From Oxalobacteraceae bacterium (GTDB lineage Bacteria > Pseudomonadota > Gammaproteobacteria > Burkholderiales > Burkholderiaceae_D): a stretch of 64,000 nt of DNA. Location of the stretch: NCBI GenBank assembly GCA_947454305.1, contig CANGJE010000002.1, positions 1 through 64,000 on the forward strand. Reading direction: 5' to 3'. Shown in pieces: positions 1 to 9,664 of the stretch. The notes under the pieces were generated by a model. The model did no database searches, was not told the origin of the DNA, and was given only the letters and a program-made list of their open reading frames with translations. Both the position numbers and the translations under genes were made by a program. Position 1 is the first letter of the stretch. The number at the start of each line of letters is the position of its first letter.

Positions 1-145
1 AGAAACGTATCTACGGCATGTATTAACCGTGATCGCCGACCATCCGGTCAATCGAGTAGCAGAACTCTTGCCGTGGAATTTACAGCTCGACGCTAACTAG
101 CAAAAGGCTTCGATTAAGTCACGACGGTGTTTACCGGACGGTTAC
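1..145 (+). mobile_element. Right end of an IS66-family element; predicted terminus ...GGTGTTTACCGGACGGTTAC at about 145
   Basis: Transposase C-terminus followed 45 bp later by a TTAC-ending sequence, as expected for IS66 elements (termini GTAA...TTAC). Confidence 0.6.
2..100 (+). pseudogene. C-terminal end of IS66-family transposase (TnpC), truncated by window edge
   Basis: Frame 2 reads [32 protein letters not shown], matching the IS66 transposase C-terminal 'VLxxIADHPxNRxxELLPWN' signature. Coding may be intact upstream of the window. Confidence 0.8.
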
Positions 146-536
146 TCTTCTTTTGCTGTTCATCGAGCATAAAAATGAATGCTTCCGCTAGACTTTTATT
201 ATAGACATCGAGCCGCTTCAAGATGGCGATAGCTTTGGGCTCAAAGACACTTCCTAAGCCGCCCTCAGCAGTAGTAGCTTTGTCATCGAGAACACCAAAG
301 CGCAACCAGTCAGTAGGTACGTAAAGCCACTCGGCTAATGCCCGCAATTTTTCTTGCGTAGGAATTGATTCGCCCAGTAACCATCTGCGAGCTGCTTGCA
401 CTGTTACGGGTGGGCCTTTGAAATGGAGATTGAATTCTCGCGCTAAAAGTGTAGGACTGGTTGGAGAAAACTTAGCATCGCTCAACGCTTTTTGAAGGCG
501 CTTGCTAAATTCCATTCTTTCTGTTTGCGAGGTCAT
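114..536 (-). CDS. Small HTH (XRE/C1-like) transcriptional regulator, C-terminus altered by IS66 end
   Basis: HTH-like region (VTVQAARRWLLGESIPTQEKLRALAEWLYVPTDWLRFG); strong similarity to the adjacent ORF 857-1252. Confidence 0.75.
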   Translation of the reverse strand: MTSQTERMEFSKRLQKALSDAKFSPTSPTLLAREFNLHFKGPPVTVQAARRWLLGESIPTQEKLRALAEWLYVPTDWLRFGVLDDKATTAEGGLGSVFEPKAIAILKRLDVYNKSLAEAFIFMLDEQQKKSNRPVNTVVT

Positions 537-593
537 ACTTCCATTTTAGAATTGCTTAAGCAAAGAGTCAGTTGCTAAACTCATTAGTTATTG

Positions 594-642
594 TTTAGTG
601 TTTAGTGTTTAGTGTTTAGTGTTTAGTGTTTAGTGTTTAGTG
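594..642. repeat. Perfect tandem repeat, 7 copies of the heptamer TTTAGTG
   Basis: Read directly: (TTTAGTG)x7, 49 bp, no mismatches. Confidence 0.97.
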
Positions 643-856
643 TTTTTTAAAAGGGCAGGTTCAATTTTTAAAAACGAGTGACTAACGATTTTAGTGGGGC
701 TAAAGTAATTTTGCTTCAATAAAGTGCGTTCCTATGTGTCGGAGCGCAAGGTTGGTGTGTTCGGTGAATAGGCAGAGTTAGATCGAGGGCTAATTTACAG
801 TCAGCCTGTACTTCTGTGGGAAGTCGGGTTCAATACATCAATCCCTATGTTTGGGC

Positions 857-1252
857 TTATTTCTTTTTTGAGATTCTACTCAACAAGCGGATGAATTCAT
901 GCGCCAACATCTTGTGATGTTCATCGAGTTGCTGCATGGTGGCGATGGCTTTGGTATCGAGTGATGAGAGCGAACTTGATTGTGCTTTGCTGAGATTGGC
1001 ATCGATGCTGCCAAAACGTAGCCAGTCGCTGGGCACATCTAGCCACTCGGCCAAAGCGCGTAATTTTTCTTGGGTGGGAATGGATTCACCCTGCAGCCAC
1101 TTGCGCGCAGCATGAACTGTGACCGCTTGACCAGAGAAGCGCAAATTGAATTCGCGCGCTAGTTGAGTCGGGCTGTTAGGGGATTGCTCGGCGTTATGAA
1201 GCGCTTGTTGCAGCCGTTTGCTGAATTCCAAGCGTTCTATTTGGGCGTTCAT
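857..1252 (-). CDS. Small HTH (XRE/C1-like) transcriptional regulator, paralog of 114-536
   Basis: Most of the first ~80 residues match the upstream ORF (LAREFNL, AAR.WL.GESIPTQEKLRALAEWL.VP.DWLRFG). Confidence 0.8.
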   Translation of the reverse strand: MNAQIERLEFSKRLQQALHNAEQSPNSPTQLAREFNLRFSGQAVTVHAARKWLQGESIPTQEKLRALAEWLDVPSDWLRFGSIDANLSKAQSSSLSSLDTKAIATMQQLDEHHKMLAHEFIRLLSRISKKK

Positions 1253-1441
1253 GTATGAAACTATTGCATGTAGCCAGGTAACAGTCAGTTGGTTAGCGCA
1301 CTACTTTTCGTAGAATGTTGATGTTTTTAAGTTCGCAAAGTTCCTCTTAAATTTTAAAAAAAGATGAAAGATGAATAACGCTGTAATTATTTTTTGTGAC
1401 TTATCGACTATTTGTCGATTCAAATTTACGTCCGAGACAAC

Positions 1442-2509
1442 TCATTTCCTGACAAAGCGCAAAACATTATCCGAACTCTGAATGCGCTGTAATTCACCGG
1501 CGTACCAAAGGCGGTGCAAATGCGCCAGCGCTTCACCCATGGCAAAACTGAGTTGGTGCGCATCTAGGGTGCGTGTAAACATAATCGGTACGATATCGGC
1601 CGCAGATTGTGGCCTGACGCACGCTTGACGGACTTCTTCAAGACGCTCTGCATGGTGCTTGTTTAACTGTTGTATACGTTTGTGTAAACCTGTGAAGGGT
1701 TTGCCGTGTGACGGCAAGACTAAGGTATCGCTGGGTAGCGAGACGAATTTCTGCAGCGATTCCAAAAAATTTCCAACGGCATCCGACTCAGGTTCAATCG
1801 CAAACACCGAGGTGTTAGTTGAAATGCGGGGCAACACCATGTCACCCGAGATCAACACATTGAGTGACTTGCAATACAACGCCGCGTGTTCGGGCGAATG
1901 CCCGGTGCCTATGATGATGCGCCATTCATGTCCGCCGATAGTGACCGGGTGATTTTCTTCGAGGCGCAAAAATTCGTGGGGAACGTCCGGCACTAAGCTT
2001 GGGTAATAGTTTGTGCGAGCCTCGAGTTGCGCCAGCATGTCGCTATCGGTCAAGCCATGCTGCTTGAAATGCGGCACCATCGCTGGGCCGTCGGCGCCGG
2101 GCAATCCAGCGGACATCATGCGCGCAAACGCGTATTCACCCACCGTCATCATCAGCGGCGCTTGCCAGCGCGTGCATAGCCAGGCGGATAAACCCACATG
2201 GTCGGGATGGCAATGCGTGACGATGACTCGAAAAACCGGTAAGCCTTTCAGTTCATTCGCAAAAATTTGTTCCCACGCCGCGCGCGTCACATCGGTGGCA
2301 ATGCCGCAATCGATAATGGTCCAACCCTGTTCAGTGGAGCCATCTGCGCTCAAACGTTGATCTTCTAGCAACCATAGATTAATGTGATTCAGGGCAAAGG
2401 GCAGCGGCATGCGCAGCCAGCGCACACCAGGGGCGACTTGCATACTGGTGCCGGTGTCAGGCAGGGTATCGGCAAAGGGATAGTGAAGCTCGGATTCCTG
2501 AGGATTCAT
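1442..2509 (-). CDS. MBL-fold metallo-hydrolase
   Basis: Metallo-beta-lactamase motif THCHPDHVG plus downstream GTGHSPEH, SGDMVLP and PSHGKPF. Confidence 0.9.
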   Translation of the reverse strand: MNPQESELHYPFADTLPDTGTSMQVAPGVRWLRMPLPFALNHINLWLLEDQRLSADGSTEQGWTIIDCGIATDVTRAAWEQIFANELKGLPVFRVIVTHCHPDHVGLSAWLCTRWQAPLMMTVGEYAFARMMSAGLPGADGPAMVPHFKQHGLTDSDMLAQLEARTNYYPSLVPDVPHEFLRLEENHPVTIGGHEWRIIIGTGHSPEHAALYCKSLNVLISGDMVLPRISTNTSVFAIEPESDAVGNFLESLQKFVSLPSDTLVLPSHGKPFTGLHKRIQQLNKHHAERLEEVRQACVRPQSAADIVPIMFTRTLDAHQLSFAMGEALAHLHRLWYAGELQRIQSSDNVLRFVRK

Positions 2510-2590
2510 GAATTAGTAAGTTTGCAATCAAATTGCTCTGGGCGGCTTTCCAATTGCTTGGCGTCGCCCTTACAATAGGGGTTTAATTGA

Positions 2591-2604
2591 CGTTTACGTA
2601 AACG
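2591..2604. promoter_or_regulatory. Putative LiuR-type operator, perfect palindrome CGTTTACGTAAACG
   Basis: 14-bp perfect palindrome about 20 bp upstream of the MerR/LiuR-like ATG; resembles the published LiuR motif core in proteobacteria. Confidence 0.75.
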
Positions 2605-2624
2605 GCATTCTATCCTCATTCCCT

Positions 2625-3056
2625 ATGGCCACTTACACCATTACCGAGCTGGCACGCGAATTCGACATTACGCCGCGGGCTATCCGTTTTTATGAAGATC
2701 AGGGTCTGATTAGTCCACGTCGTGAGGGTACTGGTGGGCGTGTCCGCATTTATGGCCCCCGTGATCGCACTCGTTTAAAGCTCACCCTGCGCGGCAAGCG
2801 TCTTGGTTTGACGCTGTCAGAGATTAAAGATTTGGTGGATATGTATGAGTCACCTCAGGATTCGGCGGCTCAGCTTGAGCGTTTTCTCGCGGTATTGGCC
2901 CAGCATCGTGAGTCGTTGGAGCAGCAGCGCGAAGATATTGAAATAACGCTGGCCGAAATCGCTGCCCACGAAGAAAAATGTCGGCGCATGTTGGCCGAAC
3001 CGCCAACTGATCGCAAGCCCGCTACCCCCGCACCGCGCGCACGTCGCGCTGCCTGA
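2625..3056 (+). CDS. liuR: MerR-family transcriptional regulator of leucine/isovalerate degradation
   Basis: MerR N-terminal HTH (ITELAREFDITPRAIRFYEDQGLISPRREG), immediately upstream of isovaleryl-CoA dehydrogenase. Confidence 0.88.
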   Translation: MATYTITELAREFDITPRAIRFYEDQGLISPRREGTGGRVRIYGPRDRTRLKLTLRGKRLGLTLSEIKDLVDMYESPQDSAAQLERFLAVLAQHRESLEQQREDIEITLAEIAAHEEKCRRMLAEPPTDRKPATPAPRARRAA

Positions 3057-3083
3057 ACACCACCGAAAGTAATGGAGAAAGTC

Positions 3084-4268
3084 ATGATGGATTTGCCCGG
3101 CCTGCGTTTTGATCACGGCGATGACATCGCTGCGTTGCGCGATGCAGTTCGTGATTTTGCAGCGGCTGAAATCGCACCGCGCGCTGCTGAGATTGATCGT
3201 ACGGATCAATTTCCTATGGATCTGTGGCGCAAGATGGGTGAACTCGGTTTGCTTGGCATCACGGTGGATGAAGCACTGGGTGGTAGTGGGCTAGGTTATT
3301 TAGCTCATATCGTCGCGATGGAAGAAATTTCGCGCGCTTCCGCATCGGTGGGATTGTCGTATGGCGCGCATTCGAATTTGTGCGTGAATCAAATTCGTCG
3401 CAATGGCACAGAAGAACAGAAAAAACACTATCTGCCCAAACTGATTTCGGGTGAGCATGTGGGTGCGCTGGCGATGTCAGAGCCAAACGCCGGATCGGAT
3501 GTGGTGAGTATGAAGTTGCGCGCCGATTTCAAAGGCGATCGCTGGATTTTAAATGGCAGCAAGATGTGGATTACGAATGGCCCCGATGCCGATGTATTAG
3601 TGGTCTACGCAAAAAATGATATCGAAGCCGGACCGCGTGGCATTACTGCCTTTTTAATCGAAAAACATTTTCCAGGTTTTTCTGTTGCGCAAAAACTCGA
3701 CAAGCTAGGCATGCGCGGCTCTCACACCGGCGAGTTAGTTTTTCAAAATTGCGAAGTGCCTGCAGAGAATGTGCTTGGCGGTTTAGGTCGTGGTGTGAAT
3801 GTGTTGATGTCGGGTCTCGATTACGAGCGAGCAGTTTTATCTGGTGGACCTTTGGGTATTATGCAAGCGTGCATGGATGCGGTCATCCCTTATGTGCACG
3901 AGCGCAAACAATTTGGTCAGCCGATTGGTGAATTTCAGCTCATGCAAGGCAAACTAGCCGATATGTATTCCACCATGATGGCCTGTAAAGCCTATGTGTA
4001 TGCGGTGGGTCAAGCGTGTGATCGTGCTAAAAATCCTGATGAAGTGAGAGCCTTGCGCAAAGATGCAGCGGGCGCGATTTTATATTCTGCCGAAAAAGCG
4101 ACGTGGATGGCGGGCGAAGCGATACAGACTTTGGGCGGCAATGGGTATATCAATGACTATCCCGTGGGTCGTTTATGGCGCGACGCCAAGTTGTACGAAA
4201 TCGGTGCAGGTACCAGTGAAATTCGACGCATGTTGATAGGCCGCGAATTATTTGCTGAGACAATGTGA
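3084..4268 (+). CDS. liuA: Isovaleryl-CoA dehydrogenase
   Basis: Acyl-CoA dehydrogenase family motifs ([73 protein letters not shown]). ORF track starts at 3072; the ATG at 3084 is equally plausible. Confidence 0.93.
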   Translation: MMDLPGLRFDHGDDIAALRDAVRDFAAAEIAPRAAEIDRTDQFPMDLWRKMGELGLLGITVDEALGGSGLGYLAHIVAMEEISRASASVGLSYGAHSNLCVNQIRRNGTEEQKKHYLPKLISGEHVGALAMSEPNAGSDVVSMKLRADFKGDRWILNGSKMWITNGPDADVLVVYAKNDIEAGPRGITAFLIEKHFPGFSVAQKLDKLGMRGSHTGELVFQNCEVPAENVLGGLGRGVNVLMSGLDYERAVLSGGPLGIMQACMDAVIPYVHERKQFGQPIGEFQLMQGKLADMYSTMMACKAYVYAVGQACDRAKNPDEVRALRKDAAGAILYSAEKATWMAGEAIQTLGGNGYINDYPVGRLWRDAKLYEIGAGTSEIRRMLIGRELFAETM

Positions 4269-4327
4269 TCCGAACAACGCTTATTCCAACGACACAAACT
4301 TAAAAATAGTTAGACTCACTTTTATTC

Positions 4328-6118
4328 ATGCAGCATTTTCCTAAACTTTTATCATCTCAAATCGCGTTTGATATTGCGCGCGTGATTTTGGATGGCTTTG
4401 ATAAACATTACAGCTTGTTTCGACAGGCGAGCCAAGCCGCGCGCGACCATTTTGAGCGTATGACATGGAAAGAAGCACAAGCCCAAGCGCGTGAGCGGAT
4501 TGCATTTTACGATAGTCGTGTCGATGAGTGTGTGCAGCTATTGGAAGATGAATACGAAGAAGCAGAGTTAACGGATTCTGTGTGGCGTGAAGTGAAGCTG
4601 CACTATATCGGTCTGCTGATGGATCATAGGCAGCCGGAATTGGCTGAGACATTTTTTAATTCGGTATGTTGCAAAATTTTGCATCGCACGTACTTCAATA
4701 ATGATTTCATTTTCGTGCGTCCTGCAGTATCAACCGAATACATAGAGCCTGCTCAAGGCACGCCCACCTATCGCGTGTATTACCCGCAGACTGATGGTAT
4801 GCGCCACGCTTTACGTCGTATGGTGACGAATTTTCAGTTGGCGGGAGAGTTTGCTGATCTCGAGCGCGATATTGCACAAGTAGAAGAGCGTTTGAATGAT
4901 GTGTTGGCAGGCATGCCGCTGGAGCCGAATTATCAAATTCAAGTGTTATCGAGTCTTTTTTATCGTAACAAAGGCGCTTATATCGTCGGCAAAATGATTA
5001 ACGGTAGTCGCGATTATCCCTTCGTGATACCGATTCTTCATAAGCGTAAAGGTGCATTGCTACTGGATGCTGTATTAGCCGATGTGGGTTTGATTACCAC
5101 CTTGTTTTCATTTACGCGCGCTTACTTCATGGTGGATATGGAAGTGCCGTCGGCGTATGTGAAGTTTGTGCGTAGCATGTTGCCTAATAAGCCGCGCAGT
5201 GAGATTTACACGATACTCGGATTACAAAAGCAGGGTAAGGCAGCGTTCTATCGTGATTTTTTACATCACCTAGAGCACTCGTCCGATCACTTCGAAATTG
5301 CGCCGGGTATACGTGGCTTAGTGATGGTGGTATTTTCGCTGCCCTCATTCCCGTATGTGTTTAAGGCGATTAAAGATAGTTTTCCCCCGCCCAAAGAAAC
5401 TACGCGTGAACTAGTCAAAGAAAAATATTTGCTAGTGAAATATCACGATCGCGTTGGTCGTATGGCCGATACCTTGGAGTATTCGAATGTAGCGTTTCCA
5501 CGCAGCCGTTTCTCAGATGACTTGCTGTCCGAATTGAAACAGGTGGCGCCTTCGCTAGTGGAAGAAGATGGTGATCAAGTGATCGTGCGTCATTTGTATA
5601 TTGAGCGCCGTATGACCCCGTTAAATATTTGGCTCACCGAGGCAGAGGCAACCGGCGATAAAGAAAAGCTAGAGCATGGTGTGCGCGAATACGGCAATGC
5701 GATCAAAGATTTGGTGGCGGCGAATATTTTTCCGGGCGATATGTTGTACAAAAATTTCGGCGTGACACGTCAGGGTCGCGTAGTGTTTTATGACTACGAT
5801 GAAATTGAATACATCAGCGACTGTAATTTCCGCACTATTCCAGCGCCACGTAATGAAGAAGATGAGATGGCTAGCGAGCCTTGGTATCACGTGGCAAAAA
5901 ATGACGTTTTTCCCGAACAGTTCAGTGTTTTTTTGCTGGGTAATCCACGCGTGCGTGAATGCTTTATGAAATACCACGCAGATTTGCTGACGGCAGATTA
6001 CTGGCAGCAGCGTAAAGATCGAATTCAAGAAGGACAAGTAGAGGATATTTTTCCTTATCCTCAAGAGATACGTTTTGTTAACCAAGCCCCGGCGATACCG
6101 GGCAGTTCGATTGCGTAA
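4328..6118 (+). CDS. aceK: Isocitrate dehydrogenase kinase/phosphatase
   Basis: Full-length AceK-like sequence ([47 protein letters not shown]). Confidence 0.95.
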   Translation: MQHFPKLLSSQIAFDIARVILDGFDKHYSLFRQASQAARDHFERMTWKEAQAQARERIAFYDSRVDECVQLLEDEYEEAELTDSVWREVKLHYIGLLMDHRQPELAETFFNSVCCKILHRTYFNNDFIFVRPAVSTEYIEPAQGTPTYRVYYPQTDGMRHALRRMVTNFQLAGEFADLERDIAQVEERLNDVLAGMPLEPNYQIQVLSSLFYRNKGAYIVGKMINGSRDYPFVIPILHKRKGALLLDAVLADVGLITTLFSFTRAYFMVDMEVPSAYVKFVRSMLPNKPRSEIYTILGLQKQGKAAFYRDFLHHLEHSSDHFEIAPGIRGLVMVVFSLPSFPYVFKAIKDSFPPPKETTRELVKEKYLLVKYHDRVGRMADTLEYSNVAFPRSRFSDDLLSELKQVAPSLVEEDGDQVIVRHLYIERRMTPLNIWLTEAEATGDKEKLEHGVREYGNAIKDLVAANIFPGDMLYKNFGVTRQGRVVFYDYDEIEYISDCNFRTIPAPRNEEDEMASEPWYHVAKNDVFPEQFSVFLLGNPRVRECFMKYHADLLTADYWQQRKDRIQEGQVEDIFPYPQEIRFVNQAPAIPGSSIA

Positions 6119-6147
6119 GCGATTCGAATTTTTTACTGGAGAGACTC

Positions 6148-7329
6148 ATGCAAGACCCTATCGTTATCGTCGGTGCCGCACGCACTCCTATGGGTGCATT
6201 TCAAGGTGATTTTTCATCACTCGCTGCACATGATCTGGGTGCGGTTGCTATTCGCGCAGCGATTGAGCGCGCAGGTATTTCATCCGACGTAGTCAACGAT
6301 GTTATTTTCGGTAACTGCTTGATGGCAGCACAAGGTCAAGCGCCTGCGCGTCAAGCATCGATCAAAGGCGGTGTTCCGGTATCGGCAGGTGCTGTTACTT
6401 TGTCAAAGATGTGTGGTTCTGCGATGCAGGCTACGATTTATGGTTTTGATTCGCTGATGGCTGGCACTAACGATGTCGTAGTGACCGGTGGTATGGAGTC
6501 TATGACGAACGCCCCTTATCTCGTACCTAAAGCGCGCGGCGGCTATCGTATTGGTCATGGCATGTTGTATGACCACATGATGCTCGATGGCCTGGAAGAT
6601 GCCTATGAAAAAGGTCGCGCCATGGGTACCTATGCTGAGGATTGCTCCAGCAAATACAACTTTTCTCGCGAAGATCAAGATGCATTTGCGATTGAATCGG
6701 TTAAGCGTGCGCAAGCAGCCACAGCTGACGGCTCCTTTGCGTGGGAGATTGCACCCGTCACCGTTAAAGGCCGTGCAGGCGACGTCGTGATTGATAAAGA
6801 TGAAGGCCCGCTGAAAGCCAAGATCGATAAAATTTCGCAATTAAAACCTGCGTTCAAAAAAGATGGAACGATCACAGCGGCATCATCATCATCGATTAAC
6901 GATGGTGCAGCAGCGTTAGTATTAATGCGTGAATCGACCGCTAAAAAACTCGGCGCTAAGCCGATTGCAAAAATCGTAGCGCATCAACGTCATTCGCAAG
7001 AACCAAACTGGTTTACTACAGCACCGGTCGGTGCGATTGAAAAGCTGTACAAAAAAACTGGCTGGAGTAGTGATCAAGTCGATCTGTTTGAAGTTAATGA
7101 GGCCTTTGCGGCCGTTGCAATGGCGGCGATGAAAGAACATAACATCCCTCACAAAAAAATCAACATTCACGGCGGCGCGTGTGCCTTGGGCCATCCTATC
7201 GGTGCATCGGGTGCACGTATTATTGTGACGTTGCTCGGCGCGTTGAAAAAAACCGGCGGCAAGCGTGGTGTGGCTGCGCTGTGTATCGGTGGCGGTGAAG
7301 CAACCGCTATGGCCATTGAGATGATGTAA
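6148..7329 (+). CDS. Acetyl-CoA C-acyltransferase (thiolase)
   Basis: Thiolase motifs (SKMCGSAMQATIYG, NVNEAFA-like FEVNEAFAAVAM, GGACALGHPIGASGARI, CIGGGEATAMAIE). Confidence 0.93.
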   Translation: MQDPIVIVGAARTPMGAFQGDFSSLAAHDLGAVAIRAAIERAGISSDVVNDVIFGNCLMAAQGQAPARQASIKGGVPVSAGAVTLSKMCGSAMQATIYGFDSLMAGTNDVVVTGGMESMTNAPYLVPKARGGYRIGHGMLYDHMMLDGLEDAYEKGRAMGTYAEDCSSKYNFSREDQDAFAIESVKRAQAATADGSFAWEIAPVTVKGRAGDVVIDKDEGPLKAKIDKISQLKPAFKKDGTITAASSSSINDGAAALVLMRESTAKKLGAKPIAKIVAHQRHSQEPNWFTTAPVGAIEKLYKKTGWSSDQVDLFEVNEAFAAVAMAAMKEHNIPHKKINIHGGACALGHPIGASGARIIVTLLGALKKTGGKRGVAALCIGGGEATAMAIEMM

Positions 7330-7340
7330 AGGAAATACGC

Positions 7341-8009
7341 ATGCGCACTGCACTAATTATCGGAGCTTCGCGAGGCATAGGTCGTGAATTTGTTCGGCAG
7401 TTGTTATCTGCTGGATGGAAAGTATTTGCCACGGCGCGCGATGAAGCCTCGTTGCAAGCACTGAAAGAAGAAGGTGCGCATGCGTTGAAAGTCGATGTCG
7501 CGATATCAGAATCCTTAGCGGGTCTGACATGGCAGCTTGATGGTGAGCGTTTGGATTTGGCGGTGTATGTGGCTGGCGTGTTTGGTTCATACGATGGCGC
7601 AACTGAGCCGCCAGCCGCCGCCATGTTTGATGCCACCATGCACGCGAATGTACTGGGTGCGATGCAGGCGATTCCGCTGGTAGCGCCTTGTGTAGCATCC
7701 GCCAAAGGTAAATTTGTTTTTATCACTAGCGGCATGGGCAGCATTGGTGAAGCCGAATCGAGTATGGGATGGGTCTATCGCGCTTCCAAAGCCGCATTGA
7801 ACATGGCAGTTCACTCAGCGCGCAATGATTATCCGACGATGACTTTGATCACCATGAACCCAGGTTGGGTAAAGACGGACATGGGTGGTGCACAAGCGCC
7901 GACTTCGGTTGCGCAAAGCGTGTCGGGTATGCTGGGTGTCATTGAAAAAACTAAGCTCTCAGAGAGCGGTAGTTTTCAAAGTTATGATGGCCGCAAGATG
8001 GGCTGGTAA
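7341..8009 (+). CDS. SDR-family oxidoreductase
   Basis: Rossmann ALIIGASRGIGREF and YRASKAALN. Confidence 0.9.
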   Translation: MRTALIIGASRGIGREFVRQLLSAGWKVFATARDEASLQALKEEGAHALKVDVAISESLAGLTWQLDGERLDLAVYVAGVFGSYDGATEPPAAAMFDATMHANVLGAMQAIPLVAPCVASAKGKFVFITSGMGSIGEAESSMGWVYRASKAALNMAVHSARNDYPTMTLITMNPGWVKTDMGGAQAPTSVAQSVSGMLGVIEKTKLSESGSFQSYDGRKMGW

Positions 8010-8075
8010 CAGTTAAAAATTCTGTTTAAGTAGTTCGCTTAAACGTGAGTTGAGTGACACAAGGAAAAAATAAGA

Positions 8076-9206
8076 ATGATTTTGTCTGAACAGCACCAAA
8101 TGATTCGTGATGCGTTGCGAGATTTTTCGCAGCAGCAGCTGGTGCCGAACGCAGCACGGTGGGATCGAGAGCGTGAATTTCCGCACGATGCATTAAAGCA
8201 GCTCGCGGCACTCGGTACGTTTGGTGTGGCGGTACCGCAAGAGCAGGGCGGTGCCGGACTTGATTATCTTTCGCTGGCATTAGTCATTGAAGAAATTGCT
8301 GCCGGTGATGGCGGTGTCTCGACTATCATCTCGGTTAACAATTGTCCCGTCTGCAGTATTGGTATGTCGTATGCCAATGAAGCACAGCAGCGTGATTGGC
8401 TAATGCCGTTAGCTAAAGGCGATATGCTGGGTGCGTTTTGTTTAACCGAGCCGCATGCCGGTAGCGATGCATCGGCTTTGCGCACCACGGCGCGACGTGA
8501 TGGTGATAGTTATGTTTTAAATGGTGTGAAGCAGTTCATCACCAGCGGCAAGCACGCGGATGTCGCCATAGTGATGGCGGTAACGGACAAAGCAGCAGGT
8601 AAGCGTGGCATTAGTGCTTTTTGGGTGCCGACAAATACACCGGGCTACATCGTTGCACGTGTCGAAGAAAAACTGGGTCAGCATTCGTCGGACACAGCAC
8701 AGATTTTATTTGAGGATTGCCGCATACCAGCGGCGAATCTGATCGGCGACGAAGGTATGGGTTATAAAATCGCCTTGTCAGGATTAGAAGGCGGTCGTAT
8801 TGGCATTGCAGCGCAATCGGTAGGTATGGCGCAGGCAGCTTTTGATGCAGCACTTCTGTATGCGAAAGACAGGCAGAGTTTTGATAAGCCTTTGTTTGAG
8901 CATCAGGCGGTACAGTTTCGTTTGGCGGAGATGGCAACGCAGATTGAAGCAGCGCGTCAGCTGGTGTGGCATGCGGCAACGATGAAGGATGCGGGTGTGC
9001 CGTGTCTGAAAGAAGCAGCGATGGCAAAATTATTTGCCAGTGAAATGGCAGAAAAAATCTGTACCGAAGCGATACAGATTCATGGCGGTTATGGTTATCT
9101 TGCAGATTTTCCAGTCGAGCGCATTTATCGTGATGTGCGCGTTTGCCAAATCTACGAAGGTACTAGTGACATACAAAAAATACTGATAGGGCGCGCACTG
9201 GCCTGA
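8076..9206 (+). CDS. Acyl-CoA dehydrogenase family protein
   Basis: FCLTEPHAGSDASALRTTA, ITSGKHADVAIVMAVTD, QIHGGYGYLADFPVERIYRDVRVCQIYEGTSDIQKILIGRAL. Confidence 0.93.
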   Translation: MILSEQHQMIRDALRDFSQQQLVPNAARWDREREFPHDALKQLAALGTFGVAVPQEQGGAGLDYLSLALVIEEIAAGDGGVSTIISVNNCPVCSIGMSYANEAQQRDWLMPLAKGDMLGAFCLTEPHAGSDASALRTTARRDGDSYVLNGVKQFITSGKHADVAIVMAVTDKAAGKRGISAFWVPTNTPGYIVARVEEKLGQHSSDTAQILFEDCRIPAANLIGDEGMGYKIALSGLEGGRIGIAAQSVGMAQAAFDAALLYAKDRQSFDKPLFEHQAVQFRLAEMATQIEAARQLVWHAATMKDAGVPCLKEAAMAKLFASEMAEKICTEAIQIHGGYGYLADFPVERIYRDVRVCQIYEGTSDIQKILIGRALA

Positions 9207-9217
9207 GCAATCATCCC

Positions 9218-9601
9218 ATGAGTATACAAATCATAAAACCTTGCCCTTGCGGCGGTGAATCCTTAGATGTCTGTTGTGGCCGTTTTATTTCGGGTAATGA
9301 AGTGCCTGAGACGCCAGAACAATTAATGCGTTCGCGTTACTCGGCCTATGTGTTGGGTGATGAAGCGTACCTGCGCGCGACGTGGGATCCGGCGACGTGC
9401 CCACCTGAGCCGCTGGTGGAGCCAAATATTTCATGGGTCGGTTTAGAGGTGCGTTCATCGCAGCACGAAGGTGACGAAGGCATCGTTGAATTTGTTGCGC
9501 GGGCTAAGGTGGGTGGTCGCGCCCGACGCTTGCATGAAACCAGCCGCTTTGTGCGTAGAGAAGGCCGCTGGCTGTATGTGGATGGTGATTTCAAGGCTTA
9601 A
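9218..9601 (+). CDS. YchJ-family (SEC-C motif) protein
   Basis: N-terminal CPCGGESLDVCCGRFI and MRSRYSAYVLGDEAYLRATWDP are characteristic of YchJ proteins. Confidence 0.88.
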   Translation: MSIQIIKPCPCGGESLDVCCGRFISGNEVPETPEQLMRSRYSAYVLGDEAYLRATWDPATCPPEPLVEPNISWVGLEVRSSQHEGDEGIVEFVARAKVGGRARRLHETSRFVRREGRWLYVDGDFKA

Positions 9602-9664
9602 TCGCTACTGTGGCGAGGTATGGGCCAGCCATAAAATTTTCATAGTCATTTATCGAGTTGCCCT

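Noticed and set aside
594-642. TTTAGTG array as a CRISPR or telomere-like repeat
   Set aside because: Direct head-to-tail 7-mers without spacers rule out CRISPR; resemblance to plant telomeric TTTAGGG is coincidental in a bacterial chromosome.
1403-1419. ATCGAC-TATTT-GTCGAT hairpin between the regulator and the MBL gene as a terminator
   Set aside because: No T-run follows on either useful strand; may be chance.
1659-2360. Plus-strand ORFs (97 and 115 aa) opposite the MBL-fold gene
   Set aside because: Antisense shadows of a recognised coding sequence; no RBS or family signal.
6403-7814. Multiple long minus-strand ORFs (145, 143, 145, 113 aa) opposite the thiolase and SDR genes
   Set aside because: Frame shadows of conserved genes; low-complexity translations without domains.
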